In this document: positions 16,142 to 25,664 of the stretch, one piece after another
Layout: each line of letters starts with the position of its first letter
Numbering within the stretch: position 1 is the stretch's first letter
Assembly: GCF_014873945.1 (NCBI RefSeq)
Contig: NZ_JADBEC010000001.1
Span: forward strand, 2,461,501-2,525,500
Length of the DNA: 64,000 nucleotides
Reading direction: 5' to 3'
Source of the DNA: Rhizobium viscosum
GTDB lineage: Bacteria; Pseudomonadota; Alphaproteobacteria; Rhizobiales; Rhizobiaceae
Notes under the pieces: model-generated
What the model saw: the letters and a program-made list of their open reading frames with translations, nothing else
The model's database searches: none
What the model was told of the DNA's origin: nothing
Position numbers and translations under genes: made by a program

Positions 16142-16921
16142 TCAGCCGATTGCCTGCGCCGAGCGCGAAGGCAACTTGCCGGCGGCGTAGTCTCTGACGG
16201 CATCGCCGAAGGCGGTGAAGATCTTGTTGGAGGGCTTGTCGGTCTCGGCCCAGTATTCCGGGTGCCATTGCACGCCGACGGCGAAGGCCTTGGCGTCGAT
16301 GACGGAGACCGCTTCTATCGTCCCGTCCTCTGCCGTGGCTTCAACCTGCAGGCGGGGAGCGGTCTTGGCAATAGCCTGGCGATGCAGCGAGTTCACGCGG
16401 ATTTCGCCGGCGCCAATGATGCCAGCGATGCACGAACCCTCCTTAACGAAGACGCTCTGGCGGATTGCATACATGCCGTCGCGATCCTTCACATCGGGTT
16501 TCCGGTGGTCCCAGATGCCGGGCTGTTCCTGGATTTCGCTCGCAAGCGAGCCGCCTAGCGCAACGTTCAGCTCCTGAATGCCGCGGCAGATGGCAAGAAG
16601 CGGGATAGCCCGGTCGATGGCACGGCGGATGAGCGGCAGGCTGGTGGCGTCGCGCGCCGGATCAAAAGGGCCATCAGCTTCGGTGGCTTCGATGCCGTAG
16701 AGCGAGGGATGCACATTGCTTGCCGAGCCGGAAACCAGCACGCCGTCCACGCGATCGAGAATGGCATCTGTGTCATAGCCCTCCTCAAAGGCGGGAATGA
16801 TGAAGGCCATTACGCCGGCCGCATTCAGCGCTGCGCGCAGATACTGATGCTGGACGGCATGCCAGGTTGCGCCATCAAGGCTGCGGATATCGGCGGGAAT
16901 CGCAACGATCGGTTTCGTCAT
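16142..16921 (-). CDS. Class I glutamine amidotransferase-like hydrolase (PuuD type)
   Basis: A 259-residue peptidase C26 / GATase1 protein. The nucleophile elbow is C112 in LLAICRGIQELN and the catalytic dyad partners are H220 and E222 in WHPEYW. The family includes gamma-glutamyl-GABA hydrolase PuuD of the putrescine pathway. The other puu genes are absent, so hydrolysis of gamma-glutamyl-GABA is only a suggestion; the decarboxylase that makes putrescine lies 11 kb away. The start at 16921 places MTKPIVAIPADIR at the N-terminus, as in relatives; the frame remains open for 60 codons upstream without resemblance. It is divergent from the TRAP substrate-binding gene. Confidence 0.82.
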   Translation of the reverse strand: MTKPIVAIPADIRSLDGATWHAVQHQYLRAALNAAGVMAFIIPAFEEGYDTDAILDRVDGVLVSGSASNVHPSLYGIEATEADGPFDPARDATSLPLIRRAIDRAIPLLAICRGIQELNVALGGSLASEIQEQPGIWDHRKPDVKDRDGMYAIRQSVFVKEGSCIAGIIGAGEIRVNSLHRQAIAKTAPRLQVEATAEDGTIEAVSVIDAKAFAVGVQWHPEYWAETDKPSNKIFTAFGDAVRDYAAGKLPSRSAQAIG

Positions 16922-17067
16922 TTTTGCCCCGAGGAAAACAATATCGGACGTTTGTGCGGCCAGATCGACCGTGAAGTCAACGCTTGGATGCACGCGGTGA
17001 CCAAATTGCGGCGGTTCTTGCTGTGGGGCCGGGCACGATGCAGCTAAGCTGCTGATTCCGATGGATG

Positions 17068-17083
17068 TGTGGCTTGTGCCACA
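17068..17083. promoter_or_regulatory. Perfect inverted repeat in the amidotransferase/takP divergent region
   Basis: TGTGGC-TTGT-GCCACA is a perfect 6-bp inverted repeat in the 291-bp divergent region, 130 bp before the TRAP binding-protein gene. A wider pair, GAAGCGT (17084-17090) and ACGCTTC (17125-17131), directly follows it. Either could be an operator for a regulator not encoded here; no T-run follows, so termination is unlikely. Confidence 0.4.
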
Positions 17084-17173
17084 GAAGCGTCGTGATCCCA
17101 AAGACTAATAGACTAGAGCTTGAAACGCTTCTTCCGCCATGCTTAGCTTTGCCATTACTGCGGGTAGGGGTGA

Positions 17174-18319
<1,146 letters not shown>

Positions 18320-18353
18320 AAGATCTTCTTTTCTCAAGCGCTATCAATAAAGG

Positions 18354-18380
18354 AGCCCCGGATGAAAATCCGGGGCTTTT
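18354..18380 (+). terminator. Rho-independent terminator after takP-like gene
   Basis: A perfect 10-bp stem AGCCCCGGAT/ATCCGGGGCT closes a GAAA tetraloop and is followed by TTTT. It lies 35 bp after the stop codon, between the convergent binding-protein and permease genes; the A-rich sequence upstream is too weak to make it a good terminator for the opposite strand. Confidence 0.9.
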
Positions 18381-18450
18381 GTATTCCTCTATTTCTTTGT
18401 TTCATACGATTCCGGACGCAAAACCGCTGCACGCTTTTGCTGGAATTGCT

Positions 18451-19941
18451 CTATTGCGCAGGTGGCGGCGGGGGCGCGCTCGGCAGGGCCGGCAAGGTCA
18501 GGCCCGGAATCTGCGGGGAACCGCCACCGCCCGGTGCTCCCAATGGCGGCAGGCCGAGCTGGCCGCCGAAGCCCGGGACTTCAATCTTGATCGAGTTCGG
18601 GTCGATCTTCGGACCATGGTCCAGCCAGTAGGTCACCGATTGCGGCCAGAAGATCACGATCGCTACCAGGATCAGCTGCATGCCGACCCAAGGGAGTGCG
18701 CCCATGTAGATATCCGAGGTCTTAACCTCGCGGCCGGCGATCGAGCGCAGGTAGAAGAGCGCGAAGCCGAAGGGTGGGTGCATGAAGCTCGTCTGCATGT
18801 TGACGCAGATCAGCACGCCGAACCAGATCAGGTCGATGCCGAGATTGGAGGCGACGGGGGCGAGCATCGGGATGACGATGAAGGCGATCTCGAAGAAATC
18901 GAGGAAGAAGGCGAGCACGAAGATGAAGATGTTGACAAAGATCAGGAAGCCGACCGGGCCGCCGGGAATGCCCGATAGCATGTGCTCGATCCAGCGCGAG
19001 CCGTCCATACCCTGGAAGACCAGGCTGAAACAGGTGGAGCCGATAAGGATCATCACAACCATGGAGGTGATGTGTGTGGTCGATGTCATCGCCTCGCGGA
19101 TCAGCGGCCAGGTGAGGCGCCGGTTCATGGCGGCGAGCACCATGGCGCCGACGACGCCGAGCGCGCCGGCTTCCGTTGGCGTAGCGAGACCCATGAAGAT
19201 CGTGCCGAGTACCAGAAAGATCAGCACGATCGAGGGCACCATGCTCATCAGCACCTTCACGAGCAGCGCCCAATTGAAGTCGCCGCGCACTTCCTTTGGC
19301 AGTGGCGGCATCGATTTTGGTCGGATGATCGACAACACCAGGATGAAGAGCACGAAGATCACCACCTGCAGGATCGACGGGCCGATCGCGCCGCGATACA
19401 TGTCGCCGACCGATTTGCCGAGCTGGTCGGCGAGAACGACGAGTACCAGCGAGGGCGGGATCACCTGGGTGATTGTGCCGGAAGCGGCGATAACGCCGGT
19501 GGCAAGGCGAGGATTGTAGCCGTAACGCAGCATGATCGGCAGCGAAATCACACCCATGGTGATGACCGAGGCGGCCACCGTGCCGGTGATCGCGCCAAGC
19601 ACGGCGCCGACGAGGATGACAGCATAGGCCAGGCCACCGGGAACGCCACCGAAGAGCTTGCCGGTACCTTCGAGCAGGTCTTCGGCCAGCCCACAACGCT
19701 CCAGCACCGCGCCCATAAATGTGAAAAAGGGAATGGCAAGCAAGAGGTCGTTGGAGACGATGCCGAAGAAGCGCAGCGGCAGAGCCTGCAGCAGGGCCTC
19801 GTCGAAATGGCCGGTGACGATGCCGATGATGCCGAAAAACAGGCCGACGGCGGCCAGCGAAAAGGCGACCGGAAAGCCGTAGAGCATGAAGATGACCATG
19901 CCCAGGAACATGGCCGGCGGAATGATGCCGAAATCAAACAA
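18451..19941 (-). CDS. TRAP transporter large permease (DctM)
   Basis: A 496-residue, 12-helix or more, inner-membrane protein of the DctM family. Typical segments are ITGTVAASVITMGVISLP, GVIAASGTITQVIPPS and ATPTEAGALG. It is the ion-coupled transporting subunit of the TRAP system, using the Na+ or H+ gradient. The C-terminal 50 residues after the last helix are an unusual Pro/Gly/Leu-rich tail ending PPPPPAQ, longer than the usual DctM end. It is encoded downstream of dctQ with a 21-bp gap. The cognate binding protein is most likely the TakP-like protein encoded convergently. Confidence 0.92.
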   Translation of the reverse strand: MFDFGIIPPAMFLGMVIFMLYGFPVAFSLAAVGLFFGIIGIVTGHFDEALLQALPLRFFGIVSNDLLLAIPFFTFMGAVLERCGLAEDLLEGTGKLFGGVPGGLAYAVILVGAVLGAITGTVAASVITMGVISLPIMLRYGYNPRLATGVIAASGTITQVIPPSLVLVVLADQLGKSVGDMYRGAIGPSILQVVIFVLFILVLSIIRPKSMPPLPKEVRGDFNWALLVKVLMSMVPSIVLIFLVLGTIFMGLATPTEAGALGVVGAMVLAAMNRRLTWPLIREAMTSTTHITSMVVMILIGSTCFSLVFQGMDGSRWIEHMLSGIPGGPVGFLIFVNIFIFVLAFFLDFFEIAFIVIPMLAPVASNLGIDLIWFGVLICVNMQTSFMHPPFGFALFYLRSIAGREVKTSDIYMGALPWVGMQLILVAIVIFWPQSVTYWLDHGPKIDPNSIKIEVPGFGGQLGLPPLGAPGGGGSPQIPGLTLPALPSAPPPPPAQ

Positions 19942-19962
19942 ATCTGTTCCTCCAGGCGCGCG

Positions 19963-20502
19963 TTACTGCAGCGGCTTTTCGTATTTCGTATCGATGCTGA
20001 TATGGCCGGTAACGGCTGCGATCCGCTTGATCAGCTCCGAAACGCCCTGAAGGGTGAGCAGCGCGAAACCGGCGACAAGGACGAGCTTGACGGGCCAGCG
20101 GATCAGCCCGCCGGCGTTGCCCGATATTTCCCCCTGCCGGTAGGAAAGCGCGAAAAAGGGCCAGGAGACCCAGGTGAGGAAGATGCAGACGGGAATGAGG
20201 AAGAGGATGAGGCCAACGATGTCGATCCAGATCTTCCCCCTGTCAGAAACCGACCCATAGATCAGATCGACGCGGACATGCTCGTTGTTGCGCAGCGCAT
20301 GCGAGGCACCGAGCACCACGACGAAGGCGAAGAGATACCACTGGATCTCGAGCCAACCGTTAGAGCTATAGTTGAATGCATAGCGCACAATCGCATTGCC
20401 GGCGCTGATCAGGCAGCAGAAAAGCACCAGGTATTCGGATAGTTTGCCAATGAACTCGCTGATCGAGTCGATCAGCCGACTGACGGCCAGGAATACCGAC
20501 AT
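19963..20502 (-). CDS. TRAP transporter small permease (DctQ)
   Basis: A 179-residue protein with four predicted membrane helices (about residues 17-35, 48-68, 85-110 and 128-155) typical of DctQ. The central NGWLEIQWYLFAFVVVLGAS segment carries the family pattern of a conserved polar helix. It pairs with DctM; the genes are 21 bp apart and co-directional. The start at 20502 begins MSVFLAVSRLID. Transcription must come from the region upstream of 20502, which it shares with the divergent EAL gene. Confidence 0.88.
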   Translation of the reverse strand: MSVFLAVSRLIDSISEFIGKLSEYLVLFCCLISAGNAIVRYAFNYSSNGWLEIQWYLFAFVVVLGASHALRNNEHVRVDLIYGSVSDRGKIWIDIVGLILFLIPVCIFLTWVSWPFFALSYRQGEISGNAGGLIRWPVKLVLVAGFALLTLQGVSELIKRIAAVTGHISIDTKYEKPLQ

Positions 20503-20820
20503 TCGCCTCCCCTTATTATCTTGCCGTTTTCGGCAGTTCTCCCCTCTAGCCGGTGTAAACCAGCGTTTTTGAAATTGGAAGGATAAATGGCCCGCCTTGG
20601 ATTATAGTCTTATGCGGCGAGGCTCCCGTGATCCCGTTGAAAATTCCGGCAACTCTGGCGCGGATATTTTTTTCAAAAACCTCGCCATAAAGCTGCATTG
20701 TCGCGTCCAGGATGCGTAGTTCATCCTATGGTTTTAGAAAAATTGACCAAATGTTTGAACCGTTTGAAATCAATTTTTAAAGGGTTCGGTTTACATTTCC
20801 CGCGCACAGGGAAAGTATGG
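20503..20820. other. Divergent intergenic region with a long inverted repeat
   Basis: This 318-bp region separates dctQ from the EAL gene. It is AT-richer than the genes. I see no credible coding sequence or RNA gene. The main feature is a 9-bp inverted repeat, AAAAATTGA at 20738-20746 and TCAATTTTT at 20770-20778, with a 23-bp spacer that itself holds two TTTGAA copies. This could be a regulator site for the EAL gene. Confidence 0.5.
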
Positions 20821-23124
20821 ATGAAGCCACATAACCCGAACAGGGTCCCTAAGGATGTGTATCTGTCGTTTGTGAGTTCCCTCTCCGGGAACCGCATGAC
20901 GCTTTTGGCTGGCGTCATCGTACACTCCGCCACTTTCCTGGCTGTCGCCGCCAAGACCGAGTCTCCCGTCTATATATTTCTGGCTGTCGCCGTCATCGTG
21001 GTGTTCTGCGCCCGCATGGCGATTTTCCGCCTGTTCGACAAGGTAGACAAGGAGAAGCTCTCCTTTGCCGAGATCGAGCGCTGGGAGAAGATTCTCGTGG
21101 TCGGCGCAGCCGGCATCACCACGCTTCTTGGCATCGGCAGCGGGTATGCCATCTTTTTCACGCGTGATTCCTTTGCCGAGCTCGCCTGTATTGCAGTGAC
21201 CATGGCGACGATGGTTTCGGTGGTCGGCCGCAACTACGGCTCGCGCATGGCGGTCGACCTGCAGACCTTCTCCTGCTGTCTGCCGATGATCATCTGCAGC
21301 GTGATGACGCTCGATTTCTACCGCGGCATCCTGTCGGTCTTCCTCATTCCGTTCTGGTTGACGACGCGGGCCATGGCGACCGGCGTGCGTGAGTTCCTCT
21401 ATGAGAACGTGATCGCGCGACGCGAGATCGCTTCGATTGCCGATCGCTTCGATACGGCGCTGAATAATATGCCGCACGGCTTGGTCATGGTCGATGACGA
21501 GAACAGGATCCAGGTCATCAATCGCAAGGCTTGCGAGCTGTTGAAAATTGGCGTGCCGGACCGGCTGAAGGATCGCGATCTCGGCGCTGTGTTGCGTTAT
21601 GGCGCACGTTACAGCTTCATGGACGCTTCGCAGCCGGAGCTGATCCTGCGGCAGCTGACACAGGTGGCCGAAGGCAGCCTGTCGCGGACGCTCATCCATT
21701 TCCCCGAGGGACTGTCGCTGGAATTCTCAGCAAGCCGACGCGCAGATGGCGGTGCGGTATTGATCTTCGAAGACGTTTCGAGCCGTGTGAAGGCCGAGCA
21801 GAAGATCCTGCACATGGTGCGCTTCGACGCACTGACCGGCCTGCCGAACCGCGAGTATTTCGGCCATCTCGTGCAGGATTATCTCGCCAGGCATTCGAAG
21901 AAACGCGGTCCCCTCGGCTTCATGATCCTCGATATCGACGAGTTCAAGCATGTCAACGACATGCGGGGTCACGTGACCGGCGACCACCTGCTCTGCGCCA
22001 TCGCCATGCGGGTCAAGGAGGTGGCCGGCAACGCCATCGTCGGCCGCCTGATGGGCGACCAGTTCATCCTCTTCTTCCCGCATGCGCGTGACCGGCAGGT
22101 GCTGGATGCCGACATCCGTAAGCTGCATGCTACGATCCAGGGTCAATATGAAGTTGATGAGGTAACCTTCCTCGTCTCGCTCAGTGCCGGGTACGCCGTC
22201 CTCGAGAGCGACGCATTCGCCATGGACGAATGGAGTGTCAAGGCTGACCTTGCGCTGTTCGAAAGCAAGTCGCGCTTGAAGGGCGGTATTGCCGGTTTCG
22301 AGCGCGAAATGGATGGTCGCTATATCGAGCAGCAGAAGCTCAAGGCGGATCTGCGCGAGGCCGTGGCTGCAAATGCACTTCACCTCGTCTTCCAGCCAAT
22401 GTTCAAGGCTGATGGCCTGCGCATCGAATGTGCTGAAGCACTGGCTCGCTGGGTGCATCCGGAAAAGGGATACATTCCGCCCGACGTCTTCATCCGCCTT
22501 GCCGAAGAGATGGGCATCATCTCGCAGATTACGCGGTTCGTGCTCTTCAAGGCCTGCGAAGAATGCATGAGCTGGCCGGATCATATCGCCGTTTCGGTGA
22601 ACCTGTCGGCGCGCGACTTGCGTGACGCGGACATCCTGTCGGTCGTTTCGGACGCGCTGGCGCATTCCGGTCTTGAGGCATCGCGCCTGCATCTGGAAAT
22701 CACCGAAAGCAGCCTGATCGACGAGCCGGCGGTCGTGCGCGCCATCCTTGCCGAATTGCGCAGCCGCGACATCACCATCGCCATCGACGATTTCGGCACC
22801 GGCTTCTCCAGCCTCAGCTATCTCGACACTCTGCCGCTCGATATCGTCAAGATCGACCGCTCCTTCGTACGTAACATCGTCGAAGATACGCGCCGCCTGA
22901 AACTGTTGCGCGGCACGGTCCACCTTGCCCGCGAGCTCGGTCTCAAGATCGTCGTCGAGGGTGTCGAAACCCCGGAGCAGCTGGCGCTTCTCAACAAGCA
23001 CCGCAGCACGGATCTCATACAGGGTTACGTCTTTTCCCCACCGGTTCCCTCGAAGGAAATCGGCATCCTTTCCCACGCTCTCAACCGCCGCACGGCACCG
23101 CGTCGCCGCGCCAAGGTCGCCTGA
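20821..23124 (+). CDS. EAL phosphodiesterase with degenerate GGDEF and PAS-like domains
   Basis: A 767-residue membrane-anchored signalling protein. About five membrane helices cover residues 25-185, a PAS-like domain 205-320, GGDEF-like 325-490 and EAL 510-755. The GGDEF active loop is replaced by LMGDQF (410-415), so cyclase activity is unlikely. The EAL domain keeps E539-A-L, DDFGTGFSS at 656-664, KIDRSF at 677-682 and VVEGVET at 711-717, so c-di-GMP hydrolysis to pGpG is expected. The degenerate domain may instead bind GTP and regulate the EAL domain. The ATG at 20821 follows a GGAAAG site and gives the MKPHNPNRVPKDVYLSF start; 41 further in-frame codons upstream exist to 20698. Confidence 0.88.
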   Translation: MKPHNPNRVPKDVYLSFVSSLSGNRMTLLAGVIVHSATFLAVAAKTESPVYIFLAVAVIVVFCARMAIFRLFDKVDKEKLSFAEIERWEKILVVGAAGITTLLGIGSGYAIFFTRDSFAELACIAVTMATMVSVVGRNYGSRMAVDLQTFSCCLPMIICSVMTLDFYRGILSVFLIPFWLTTRAMATGVREFLYENVIARREIASIADRFDTALNNMPHGLVMVDDENRIQVINRKACELLKIGVPDRLKDRDLGAVLRYGARYSFMDASQPELILRQLTQVAEGSLSRTLIHFPEGLSLEFSASRRADGGAVLIFEDVSSRVKAEQKILHMVRFDALTGLPNREYFGHLVQDYLARHSKKRGPLGFMILDIDEFKHVNDMRGHVTGDHLLCAIAMRVKEVAGNAIVGRLMGDQFILFFPHARDRQVLDADIRKLHATIQGQYEVDEVTFLVSLSAGYAVLESDAFAMDEWSVKADLALFESKSRLKGGIAGFEREMDGRYIEQQKLKADLREAVAANALHLVFQPMFKADGLRIECAEALARWVHPEKGYIPPDVFIRLAEEMGIISQITRFVLFKACEECMSWPDHIAVSVNLSARDLRDADILSVVSDALAHSGLEASRLHLEITESSLIDEPAVVRAILAELRSRDITIAIDDFGTGFSSLSYLDTLPLDIVKIDRSFVRNIVEDTRRLKLLRGTVHLARELGLKIVVEGVETPEQLALLNKHRSTDLIQGYVFSPPVPSKEIGILSHALNRRTAPRRRAKVA

Positions 23125-23242
23125 TCAGGGCGCTATATGACGGTGTGACCACCGGCATGTTCGCGGCTGTTAACCTTAATAATTCAAATATGTCCCGAAT
23201 TTTTATCAAATCTTGCGCTTTGAAGAATGAGATATGATTAAT

Positions 23243-23262
23243 GACCCGTTAACAACGGGGTC
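23243..23262 (+). promoter_or_regulatory. Hairpin covering the ribosome site of the FeeM-like gene
   Basis: GACCCGTT pairs with AACGGGGTC around a 3-nt loop AAC, with one bulged G. It ends 4 bp before the ATG at 23267 and contains the only G-rich sequence (CGGGG) that could serve as its ribosome site. If 23267 is the true start, this hairpin could mask translation; if translation begins at 23234 it lies inside the coding region. Confidence 0.35.
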
Positions 23263-23266
23263 CATT

Positions 23267-24019
23267 ATGGCGTCTGTCTCTTTGAGTACGAGTGACTTTT
23301 CGAAGAAGGTTCTCGAAATTCTTGATAATGTCGAATATCGCCGCGTCGAAAGCACTGAGGACATGGAAGATGTCGAGCGGTTGCGTTACAAGGCCTACAA
23401 GGCGCACGACACGCTGGCGCTGGCCCCGAAGGGACTGCTCGATGACACGGATTTCGACAGCCATGCTCATGTTTTCGGGCTCTATTATTACGGCGAACTC
23501 GTCAGCACGATCCGTATCCACCATGTGACGCCGGAGCATCGCGTTAGCCAGTCGGCCGGCGCCTTCCCAGAAGCGATCGATGCGCTTCTCGATGCAGGCC
23601 TGAGCTTAATCGATCCGGCGCGTTTTGCTGCCGATCCCGATCTGACCGCCGATCTAACCTGGATTCCCTACCTGACGCTGCGGCCAAGCATAGTAGCGGC
23701 CGCGCATTTCCGCGCACATCGGGTTCTGCAGTTCGTCCGCCCGCCACATGCGGCATTCTACAAGCGTGTCTTCTATGCAGACACCATCGTGCCGGGCCAG
23801 AAGGCTAAAAATTACGGGATCGACATGACGCTGATGGCAACTAACGTCGTCGAGGTCGGCCGCAAGCTTCTTACGCGTTATCCGTTCTTCATTTCCAGCG
23901 CCAGCGAGCAGCGGATGATGTTCGCGCGCGGCCCGGAAAACACGCTGCCTTCGCTCACCATCGTTCCCACCGCCCGTTTCGTGCCGGAAGGCCAGCTCGG
24001 AACGGATCTGCCGCTTTGA
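23267..24019 (+). CDS. GNAT-fold N-acyltransferase, FeeM / autoinducer-synthase-like
   Basis: A 250-residue protein. The pattern RVESTEDMEDVERLRYKAYKAHD near the N-terminus, then HVFGLYYYGELVSTIRIH and later RPSIVAAAHFRAHRVLQFV resembles the GNAT-like core of N-acyl amino acid synthases (FeeM) and LuxI-type enzymes, in which an acyl-carrier-protein-bound fatty acid is transferred to an amine. I rate the family level as likely and any product (N-acyl amino acid, lipid precursor or signal) as unknown. An alternative start at 23234 (MINDPLTTGS) adds 11 residues. It follows the EAL gene by 142 bp; no acyl carrier protein gene is near. Confidence 0.55.
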   Translation: MASVSLSTSDFSKKVLEILDNVEYRRVESTEDMEDVERLRYKAYKAHDTLALAPKGLLDDTDFDSHAHVFGLYYYGELVSTIRIHHVTPEHRVSQSAGAFPEAIDALLDAGLSLIDPARFAADPDLTADLTWIPYLTLRPSIVAAAHFRAHRVLQFVRPPHAAFYKRVFYADTIVPGQKAKNYGIDMTLMATNVVEVGRKLLTRYPFFISSASEQRMMFARGPENTLPSLTIVPTARFVPEGQLGTDLPL

Positions 24020-24029
24020 TTCTTCTATA

Positions 24030-24065
24030 GGGAACGCCTTCTCCATATCAGGAGAAGGGCGTCCC
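24030..24065 (+). terminator. Stem-loop after the FeeM-like gene
   Basis: GGGAACGCCTTCTCC pairs with GGAGAAGGGCGTCCC around a 6-nt loop ATATCA with small bulges, starting 11 bp after the stop codon. It lacks a T-run (TGCGGC follows), so it may be a weak or Rho-aided terminator or a 3'-end stabiliser. Confidence 0.55.
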
Positions 24066-24106
24066 TGCGGCATTCTCATGCATTGCGCTTTCGCCCGTCA
24101 TTGTGT

Positions 24107-24143
24107 AATCCCTGCGGGTGGGGATTTGGCTCGCTGAGGCGAG
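24107..24143 (+). promoter_or_regulatory. Two tandem hairpins in the leader of the cox4-like gene
   Basis: AATCCC/GGGATT (24107-24112 with 24121-24126) and CTCGC/GCGAG (24130-24134 with 24139-24143) sit side by side 40-80 bp before the start of the small oxidase-like gene. They could be part of a structured 5' leader. Stems are short, so chance is possible. Confidence 0.3.
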
Positions 24144-24184
24144 GGAATCAGGCAGCGCTAAGGCATTTCAGGGAGACGATATTC

Positions 24185-24409
24185 ATGGCCGAACATCATA
24201 CCGGACCGGTCGAGACCGGCGCGCCGATGGACTACAAGGAACATGAAAAGACCTACAACATGTTCATTGCCGGCACGAAATACGGCACGATGCTTCTGAT
24301 CGCCCTGATGCTTGCCATGGCTGCCGGTTTCTTCGGTGGCGCCGGTTTCCTCGGTGGCATCCTTGTCTTCCTCATCATCCTCGTTGCCGGCATCTTCCTG
24401 CTCCGCTGA
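24185..24409 (+). CDS. aa3-type cytochrome c oxidase subunit IV-like small protein
   Basis: A 74-residue protein starting MAEHHTGPVE with a hydrophilic N-terminal third (MDYKEHEKTYNMF) and one long hydrophobic segment with about two short helices (residues 30-74). The MDYKEHEKTY pattern followed by a membrane segment fits the bacterial aa3-type oxidase subunit IV family (COX4_pro_2), found in rhizobial oxidases. The start at 24185 is preceded by GGGAGACG. Its placement 106 bp ahead of the transhydrogenase operon rather than with other oxidase genes is notable; co-transcription with pntA is plausible. Confidence 0.72.
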   Translation: MAEHHTGPVETGAPMDYKEHEKTYNMFIAGTKYGTMLLIALMLAMAAGFFGGAGFLGGILVFLIILVAGIFLLR

Positions 24410-24458
24410 GCGCGGCCTGCGGGAAGGCACGGTCTTCCGAACTTTGTGATGTAGATGC

Positions 24459-24494
24459 TTGGCCCGTGCAGGCAAGCAGCCTGCCACGGCCCAG
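24459..24494 (+). promoter_or_regulatory. Long GC-rich stem-loop just upstream of pntA
   Basis: Left arm 24459-24473 and right arm 24479-24494 form about 14 base pairs with one C-C mismatch and one bulged C around a 5-nt loop AAGCA. The stem ends 7 bp before GGAGG, the ribosome site of pntA. There is no T-run, so it is not a standard terminator. It may stabilise the mRNA 5' end after processing or influence pntA translation. Confidence 0.5.
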
Positions 24495-24515
24495 CTGACC
24501 CGGAGGAGGGGGCAG

Positions 24516-25664
24516 TTGGCCAATATCGTTTTCGTAGCAAAGGAAATCACGGGCGATGAGACGCGCGTTGCCGCATCTGTCGAAACTGTGAAAAAGATAA
24601 AGTCGCTCGGCTTTGATGTCACTGTCGAAGCGGGTGCCGGAGCCTTTTCTCGCATTCCCGATAGTGAGTTCGAGGCCGTGGGCGCCGTAATCGGCACGTT
24701 CGCGGATGCAGCGTCCGCAGATGTGATCCTCAAGGTCCGCCGGCCGAGCGAAAGCGAAATTTCCGGCTATAAGACCGGTGCCGTCGTCATTGCCATCATG
24801 GATCCCTACGGCAATGACGAGGCGGTCGCCGCGATGGCCCGCGCCGGTCTTTCCGCCTTCGCCATGGAGCTGATGCCGCGCATCACCCGTGCGCAGTCGA
24901 TGGATGTGCTTTCATCGCAAGCTAATCTTGCAGGCTATCAAGCAGTCATCGAGGCAGCTGTCGTTTATGACCGCGCCATGCCGATGATGATGACGGCAGC
25001 GGGGACGATTCCTGCCGCCAAGGTTTTCGTCATGGGTGCGGGCGTTGCCGGCCTCCAGGCGATTGCGACGGCGCGCCGTCTCGGTGCGGCCGTCTCTGCA
25101 ACCGATGTTCGCCCCGCGGCGAAGGAGCAGGTCGCCTCGCTCGGCGCGAAGTTCATCGCCGTCGAGGATGACGAGTTCAAGGCGGCGGAAACGGCCGGCG
25201 GATACGCCAAGGAAATGTCGGCCGACTATCAGGCGAAGCAGGCGGCACTCGTCGCCGAACACATTGCCAAGCAGGACATCGTCATTACGACGGCACTCAT
25301 TCCCGGCCGTCCAGCGCCGCGGCTCGTCTCGCGCACCATGCTGGCTTCTATGAAGCCGGGGGCGGTCGCTGTCGATCTCGCAGTCGAGCGCGGCGGCAAT
25401 ATTGAAGGTGTGGTAACGGGGCAGGTCGCCGATGTCGAAGGTGTGAAGGTGATCGGCTTTCCGAACATGGCGGGCCGTGTGGCGGCCAGTGCCTCGGTGC
25501 TTTACGCCAAGAACCTCGTCACCTTCCTGGAGACGATGGTGAACAAGGAAACGAAGTCGGTCGTGCTCAACCTCGAGGACGAGCTCATCAAGGCGACGAT
25601 GCTGACCTATGCGGGGGACGTCGTGCATCCGGCATTCGGCGGCGCCAAGAAGGGGGATAATTGA
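24516..25664 (+). CDS. pntAA: NAD(P)+ transhydrogenase subunit alpha, part 1 (soluble domain I)
   Basis: A 382-residue soluble NAD(H)-binding subunit of the proton-translocating transhydrogenase. The nucleotide motif [18 protein letters not shown] lies near residue 173, with flanking helices typical of domain I and the alanine-dehydrogenase-like fold. The start is a TTG at 24516, preceded by an excellent GGAGGAGGGGG; an upstream in-frame ATG at 24459 overlaps the hairpin and was rejected. The subunit works with PntAB and PntB to move hydride from NADH to NADP+ driven by the proton gradient. Its stop codon overlaps the next start by one base (TGATG). Confidence 0.93.
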   Translation: MANIVFVAKEITGDETRVAASVETVKKIKSLGFDVTVEAGAGAFSRIPDSEFEAVGAVIGTFADAASADVILKVRRPSESEISGYKTGAVVIAIMDPYGNDEAVAAMARAGLSAFAMELMPRITRAQSMDVLSSQANLAGYQAVIEAAVVYDRAMPMMMTAAGTIPAAKVFVMGAGVAGLQAIATARRLGAAVSATDVRPAAKEQVASLGAKFIAVEDDEFKAAETAGGYAKEMSADYQAKQAALVAEHIAKQDIVITTALIPGRPAPRLVSRTMLASMKPGAVAVDLAVERGGNIEGVVTGQVADVEGVKVIGFPNMAGRVAASASVLYAKNLVTFLETMVNKETKSVVLNLEDELIKATMLTYAGDVVHPAFGGAKKGDN

